DNA from: Paralvinella palmiformis
Taxonomy: Eukaryota; Annelida; Polychaeta; Terebellida; Alvinellidae
Assembly: GCA_025642065.1 (NCBI GenBank)
Contig: JAODUP010000165.1
Coordinates: 859,933-923,932, forward strand
Length of the DNA: 64,000 nucleotides
Reading direction: 5' to 3'
This document shows positions 59,120 to 64,000 of the stretch, in pieces (positions within the stretch are counted from its first letter, which is position 1; every line of letters begins with the position of its first letter). The position numbers and the translations under genes were made by a program. The notes under the pieces are model-generated. The model was not told the origin of the DNA, did no database searches, and worked only from the letters and a program-made list of their open reading frames with translations.

Positions 59120-60296
59120 ACATAAACCCCGATATAGCACTAAACATGGACACAGGAAAGGTCACAAACACTTTAGATTTACCTCTAGCTTTTAACACGA
59201 TTGATTATTTTGTTATTCTGGATCGCCTCTTTGATTGGGATGGCATATCAGGCACACCACCTACCTGGATCCGCTCATTCTTAATAAATAGATTTCAATC
59301 AATACAAATAAGAAAATGTGCCTTTGTGTTGCGGTGTTCCCCAAGGTTCTGCTCTTGCGCCACTACTGTTTACTCTATATACCACACCACTAAGCTGTCT
59401 TTTTCACGGCCATAAATTAGACCATCATTTATATGCAGATGACATCCAAGTATACATATCTGTATCTGTAGCAGACACTGATATTTCCCTTAAACAACTT
59501 GGTGACTGTCTTAGTAATATCTCTGGCTGGATGACAAACAACAAACTTAGGCTCAATGCCAACAACACATGTTTCATCATTATACGCACATCCAGACAAC
59601 GCAGCAAACTTACTTGCTCATTTCTTCCTTACAAACATCCTAGTCATAGCATCACACAATCAGACACTGCACGTAATCTCCTGTTTCTATCATATTCGTG
59701 CCCTTCGCCATATTCGGCGCTATATTTCTCTTTCAGTCGCCAAAACCATTGCTACCGCACTCATTACTTGATTACTGAAACTCGCTTCTTAATAACGTTG
59801 CATCTAAGGATATTCTAAAATTTCAGTGTATTCAGAACTGCTTAGCAAGGGTTGTCACAAGGTCTCCGCGGTTTTCCGATTCTGTACCACCATTGCCTAT
59901 CAAACTCTTTCTTCTGGAGAACCTTCATATCTATTTTCCATTCTTTCTTTAGCATCCAAACCCAGAGAGCTCCTTTCATCTGGTTTTCACTTGTTGTCTG
60001 TTCCCAGGGTTAAAACTCATACTGGGACTCGTCCTTTTTCAGTTGCTGTCCATAGTCTTCGGAATTCACTCTCTGAGCATGTTAAGTCATCAAATAGCAT
60101 AGTTTCTTTCTGTCACCATTTAAAAACCCACTTTTTCATACTCGCTTACCCATCGTAAGTTTCTTTGCCATCTGATCATTGTTGATGAACTTTGCATCGT
60201 ACACGGACTATAAGTTTGCCCAATCCCCGTACTAGGTGCGCCACTGAGTTCGATTCTTTTCGAGAATATTGGCGATATATAAGTTTGGTAATTATT

Positions 60297-60339
<43 letters not shown>

Positions 60340-60355
60340 TTATTACTACTACTCC
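59120..60355 (+). pseudogene. 5'-truncated L2/CR1-like LINE with 3' UTR and (ATT)n tail
   Basis: The frame from 59146 reads LAFNTIDYFVILDRLFDWDG and TWIRSFLINRFQSIQI (reverse transcriptase motif A region). A shift near 59310 leads to CGVPQGSALAPLLFTLYTTP, HHLYADDIQVYISV (YADD intact) and LGDCLSNISGWMTNNKLRLN. Another shift near 59640 leads to SCFYHIRALRHIRRYISLSV, and the frame 59826-60158 ends SSGFHLLSVPRVKTHTGTRP, SSNSIVSFCHHLKTHFFILA. A short deletion near 59885 removes the LKSLHW-type box. A 3' UTR of about 130 bases (ctaggtgcgccactgag) precedes (ATT)n at 60291-60350. Only about the last 330 codons are present and at least three frameshifts disable it. Same family as 21541-22040, but better preserved. 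Confidence 0.92.
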
Positions 60356-60359
60356 TACT

Positions 60360-60700
60360 ACTACGGGATTATTTTCATGTATAACAAACAAGCAACATGT
60401 TTAGAGTTTGTCCTCTTCATGATTAAATCACGTTGTTAATGTAAATCTTTCTGTCCCATCATTCATAAGCAACTATATACATTGGTTACTAATATAATCT
60501 ATGATTCGATCTTAATTGTGTTAACAACTAAACCAGTCTTCTCTTCCTGCGAGTCTTGTGCTGCATAATAGAGCTTTTGGCAAAATCTGTGGTTTTGAAG
60601 GATAGATAATATATGTATATATGTATGTATATAAAGGATATCTAACAGTCTTGGTAGAAGGACAAATTAGACTACAAACTGGGATATTTCTGGACGGGGG
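60360..60700 (+). repeat. Duplicated segment F (second part, after the LINE)
   Basis: ggattattttcatgtataac (60364) matches ggattattttcatctataac at 22981, and ttggttactaatataatc (60482) matches 23186 and 52499. This places the LINE as an insertion into segment F. Confidence 0.5.
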
Positions 60701-61930
60701 TAGAAAGTTTAAACATTTGATAATTTAACCAAAGGAAAGGTCCTGCTGATAATACATCAACTTCACGAGTTTTGAAATATTAATTTGATTTGCAGTATCT
60801 GTAATATGTTTTAGAACATCTCACAAAGTTAGCACAATATAAGTGTAAATATCCTTTCGATCGAATGTTTAGCTTGTTATAAGAGTTAAAATCTGGAATT
60901 ATGAAATTCTTTTTATTCCACATTATAGTCAGTAGGCACCACACATTGACCCAGCTGTTTAGCCTTCTACATCATGATGTCATCACTGATAAGAGATCTT
61001 TGGATCGCAGGTTAGTAAACCAAGAATAGAGAATGTCTTGCGGGTGTTCGCTTTAGGAGTGTCTTATACAGGCGCCATTAATAACCGCAACGTTTATGCA
61101 GTTACCACGCTTTCGTAACAGATCAGTGGTTGGCTAACTGCCGATTTTAATATTAAAATTAGTTTTCATCCAAGTTTGGACAGCTGTAAATGTCAGCAGT
61201 ACGAGGTCTCTCTCATGCTCACAAATATATCCCTCTGTAGTCAGCATCTCTGGCTCTAAGCTGCTAGAAATGTATCCTTATGCTCAGATATATGCTGCCC
61301 AATAGTATGACCCGTTCCAGTTTGTACATATACTTTAAAATCATTTACGTCAAAGCCTATATAAGTATAAGGAGTAAAACAGTGGTTCTTTATATGGAGT
61401 AATTCGACTGCTAATATGATTTGGAAACTGAAATAATCTATGCAGTATTTCAACTCAGATTATTAGTCAATCAATTAACAATTAATACAAAGGTAATCAA
61501 AACTCGAAACTAAACATGAAGAATGTAGGACACCTGTTTTCATAACTGATATATTCCAGCGAAGAAACGCCAGAGATCATCCATATAAACAAAAACAAAG
61601 ATGCAATTAAATACAGTACAACTTAAAAATGTATTTCCATCAGATTAAAAAAGAAAAATTTAGCATGTTGTTAAATCTCCAAGACGTAAAACAGATTACT
61701 AACAAATAAATCGGATAGATGAAGCAAAATGATTGATCGGTTGTCAGGATTCGTGTTCATAACTGGAATGATGAAGATCACATTTTTCAAACACCTCTAT
61801 CAAATTCGCCTCCTTCATCTTATTAGCGGTATAAATATTTCATTTGTACGTATAATGAGTGAAAACAATCTTAAGCTTTTGGTCTCATACTTTTGGCGAC
61901 TGAGTATTCATATCAGAAGACACATCCCCG
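60701..61930. other. Non-coding, nothing recognised
   Basis: No supported feature. Confidence 0.5.
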
Positions 61931-61932
61931 CA

Positions 61933-61936
<4 letters not shown>

Positions 61937-62005
<69 letters not shown>

Positions 62006-62035
62006 ACACAAACAAACACACACACAAATACACGC
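61937..62035. repeat. (TC)n(CA)n microsatellite
   Basis: TC to about 61985 then CA-rich to about 62030. Frames across it are artefacts. Confidence 0.97.
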
Positions 62036-62845
62036 ATGCACGTTATATCGTTCTTACGTTTTACTTTATTATTGTTGCAATGTATAATGCAAAATATTCA
62101 TTGTTGTTCTTTAATGTGGTCGTGTGAAACGAGCTTTATTAAATCATATTAAAACATATCTTTGGCTATTAAGTTTGGAGCAGAGTGTTTCCCATATTTT
62201 GAATAATTAGCTTACACTCACATAGGAAAATTGTTAGATGTAAAGCTGTCATAATCCCTACGGTATCATTCGCAGTATCAGAGATCTGCCGGAAATCCGG
62301 TGTTTTCGACTATAGGCGAAATAGATCATGCGGATAGGCGCTTTAATTTAAACCACAGCCACTTCTAAATGCATATATACCTTGGGACGCCAAATTAGGC
62401 CTGGATGAAGGTTCACTAAGTGACGAACGTAAACGTATGGTGATTAGCTGTTAGGATTGAGCATATCATAATATGTATTCAAGACTGAGTTACGTTTTTC
62501 TCTAAAATATGAACGTTTTTAACCCTGGTCAGAATATAACCTGCGATTGCGGATCTCTGTCCGTACAGCTTATATCAGCGGGATTTTGATCTATTCGAAT
62601 CCAGAATGAAACTGATGTCAGCGTCTGTGGTGTTTAAATGTTGTGATGTATAAGTTTATTTTGAATATCTGGTTCCTTATGTTTACTGCGACTTTCTGGT
62701 GTCAAATTAAATTTGTGCTAGCGTATCCCCTTTCTGTACTCATCCTACGAACAACAGCTTCCCTGTGATATTGACGCATTTGTTAATACAAACCCATAAC
62801 TACAGTTTTCGCAAAGGCTGTGATTAGATGTCCCAAACGTCACAA
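62036..62845. other. Non-coding, nothing recognised
   Basis: No supported feature. Confidence 0.5.
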
Positions 62846-62849
62846 GTTG

Positions 62850-63660
62850 TCGGTGTCAAGCGAGTCCGCGCGGCATAAGTCTGTGACAAACACCAACGAA
62901 TAAACTATAATGGGACGGTTATTAATCTGTCTCGTCGAGAACATTAGGATGTATTACCGAACATTTCATCCATTACTAGATGTCGGAGAATAAAAGGATT
63001 CTAAACCAGCACTCGCATAGACCATCCTAATTAGTTATAACATCGTACACTTCTGAAGTTGAAGGTCAATCATTATTGCCTACATTTTGTAAACTGTGAC
63101 GCAATGAAGCCTGATTGGCTTCAAACGACACGCATGATCGTCTTTAGAACCAATAATCAGATAATTAATAGATTTCTGGCTTCGGAATAAAGACCCAGAC
63201 TTTGTTTTATTAATGCTGAATCCCGCGATCTACAATTTTGAATAAACTCTTTTAAACTGATCTTAATGTTGATGAGCGATGGTTCAAAAATACGATGACG
63301 TCAGTCAAGTATAGGATCAGTTACTAGGATGTCGCAGATCGAGATAAAGTAGCGTTGAAGCTGAGATGGAATGTGCGTGTTTGATTTACGGGCTGAATCG
63401 ACTGTGAAACCAATAAATTTAACAAACGTTATGTCTACACAATCATGTTAAAATAATCCAATCGAATACACTTTCCATGACAACGATATTATGTCATATT
63501 TTTGCTTGGTGCGATCTCGGAGCACGGCACAACTTCAACAAAGCAGTTTTGGCAGATGATGTTTATAGTTACCTGATTTTTATATCTCGTTCGGCCGTGT
63601 TTTAGATGTAGTTAAAAAACCTGTTGCACGAACCTTGACCTTTATGACCTTCTATTACGT
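62850..63660 (+). repeat. Third, partial copy of the A/B segment
   Basis: aataaactataatgggacgg with ctgtctcgtcgaga (62899-62940) matches acaccgtaatgggacga...tctcttgtcgaga (about 5413-5455) and its counterpart at about 12960-13005. ctagatgtcggagaataaaa (62976) matches tagatgttggagaataaaa (13057). Similarity becomes weak beyond about 63200. Confidence 0.6.
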
Positions 63661-63852
63661 CAATCATTTAACGTCATTCACATAGAAATGAAAGACAAGA
63701 AATAAAACTACTTGTGGCCCATAAATCGTCATAAAATAATCACAACGGGCGAGTATTCTACGAAGTTTGTTTGATTTTGAAATTGTGGTCGCCCTAGAAT
63801 GCGAGACTCCTTCTTGGAAGTTCGTTACTTCAGACCACGGGACAGATCTTGT

Positions 63853-63990
63853 CACTCACTCACTCACTCACTCACTCACTCACTCACTCACTCACTCACT
63901 CACTCACTCACTCACTCACTCACTCACTCACTCACTCACTCACTCACTCACTCACTCACTCACTCACTCACTCACTCACTCACTCACTCA
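63853..63990. repeat. (CACT)n tetranucleotide array
   Basis: About 34 uninterrupted CACT units, then CCA triplets to the window edge. It may extend past the window. Confidence 0.98.
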
Positions 63991-64000
63991 CCACCACCAC

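Overview
The window is AT-rich eukaryotic, almost certainly metazoan, DNA. I find no intact host protein-coding gene, rRNA, tRNA gene or operon. Every stretch with a recognisable protein signature is a decayed mobile element. The base composition, very dense (AT)n/(CA)n/(ATT)n/(ACT)n microsatellites, tRNA-derived SINEs, CR1/L2-like LINE 3' ends with ATT tails and a Penelope-like element would suit a mollusc, quite possibly a cephalopod. That is a guess from repeat content, not from a marker gene.

Layout. 0-4.5 kb: LINE 3' ends on both strands and a duplicated block (880-1120 / 3180-3470). 4.5-15 kb: two diverged direct copies of a segment of more than 2 kb (4560-6950 and 11900-14760), the second carrying a SINE the first lacks, then a broken LINE reverse transcriptase (14.8-15.7 kb). 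15.7-30 kb: mostly non-coding, with minisatellites of 42, 38 and 51 bp, a LINE 3' end, a tRNA-derived SINE and a 0.4-kb repeat (family R). 30.9-31.9 kb: a small inverted-terminal-repeat transposon holding a tyrosine-recombinase-like fragment. 34.7-35.6 kb: a 41-bp minisatellite. 38.7-43.0 kb: the most interesting object, a degenerate Penelope-like retroelement whose first reading region encodes a NADAR domain and whose second encodes an SGNH-hydrolase-like region, reverse transcriptase and a GIY-YIG endonuclease. 45.9-46.4 kb: hAT-type transposase fragment. 48.1-50.2 kb: minus-strand LINE end beside a complete but dead Tc1/mariner element with both inverted terminal repeats. 50.6-61 kb: two more diverged segment copies, one interrupted by a LINE (59.1-60.35 kb). 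62.8-64 kb: a third partial copy of the 4.5-kb segment and a long (CACT)n array at the window end.

Nothing here works together as a host pathway. The unifying theme is repeated same-orientation duplication of anonymous non-coding segments, with transposable elements and microsatellites landing in some copies and not others. Homology calls are from reading the sequence by eye; no database search was run.
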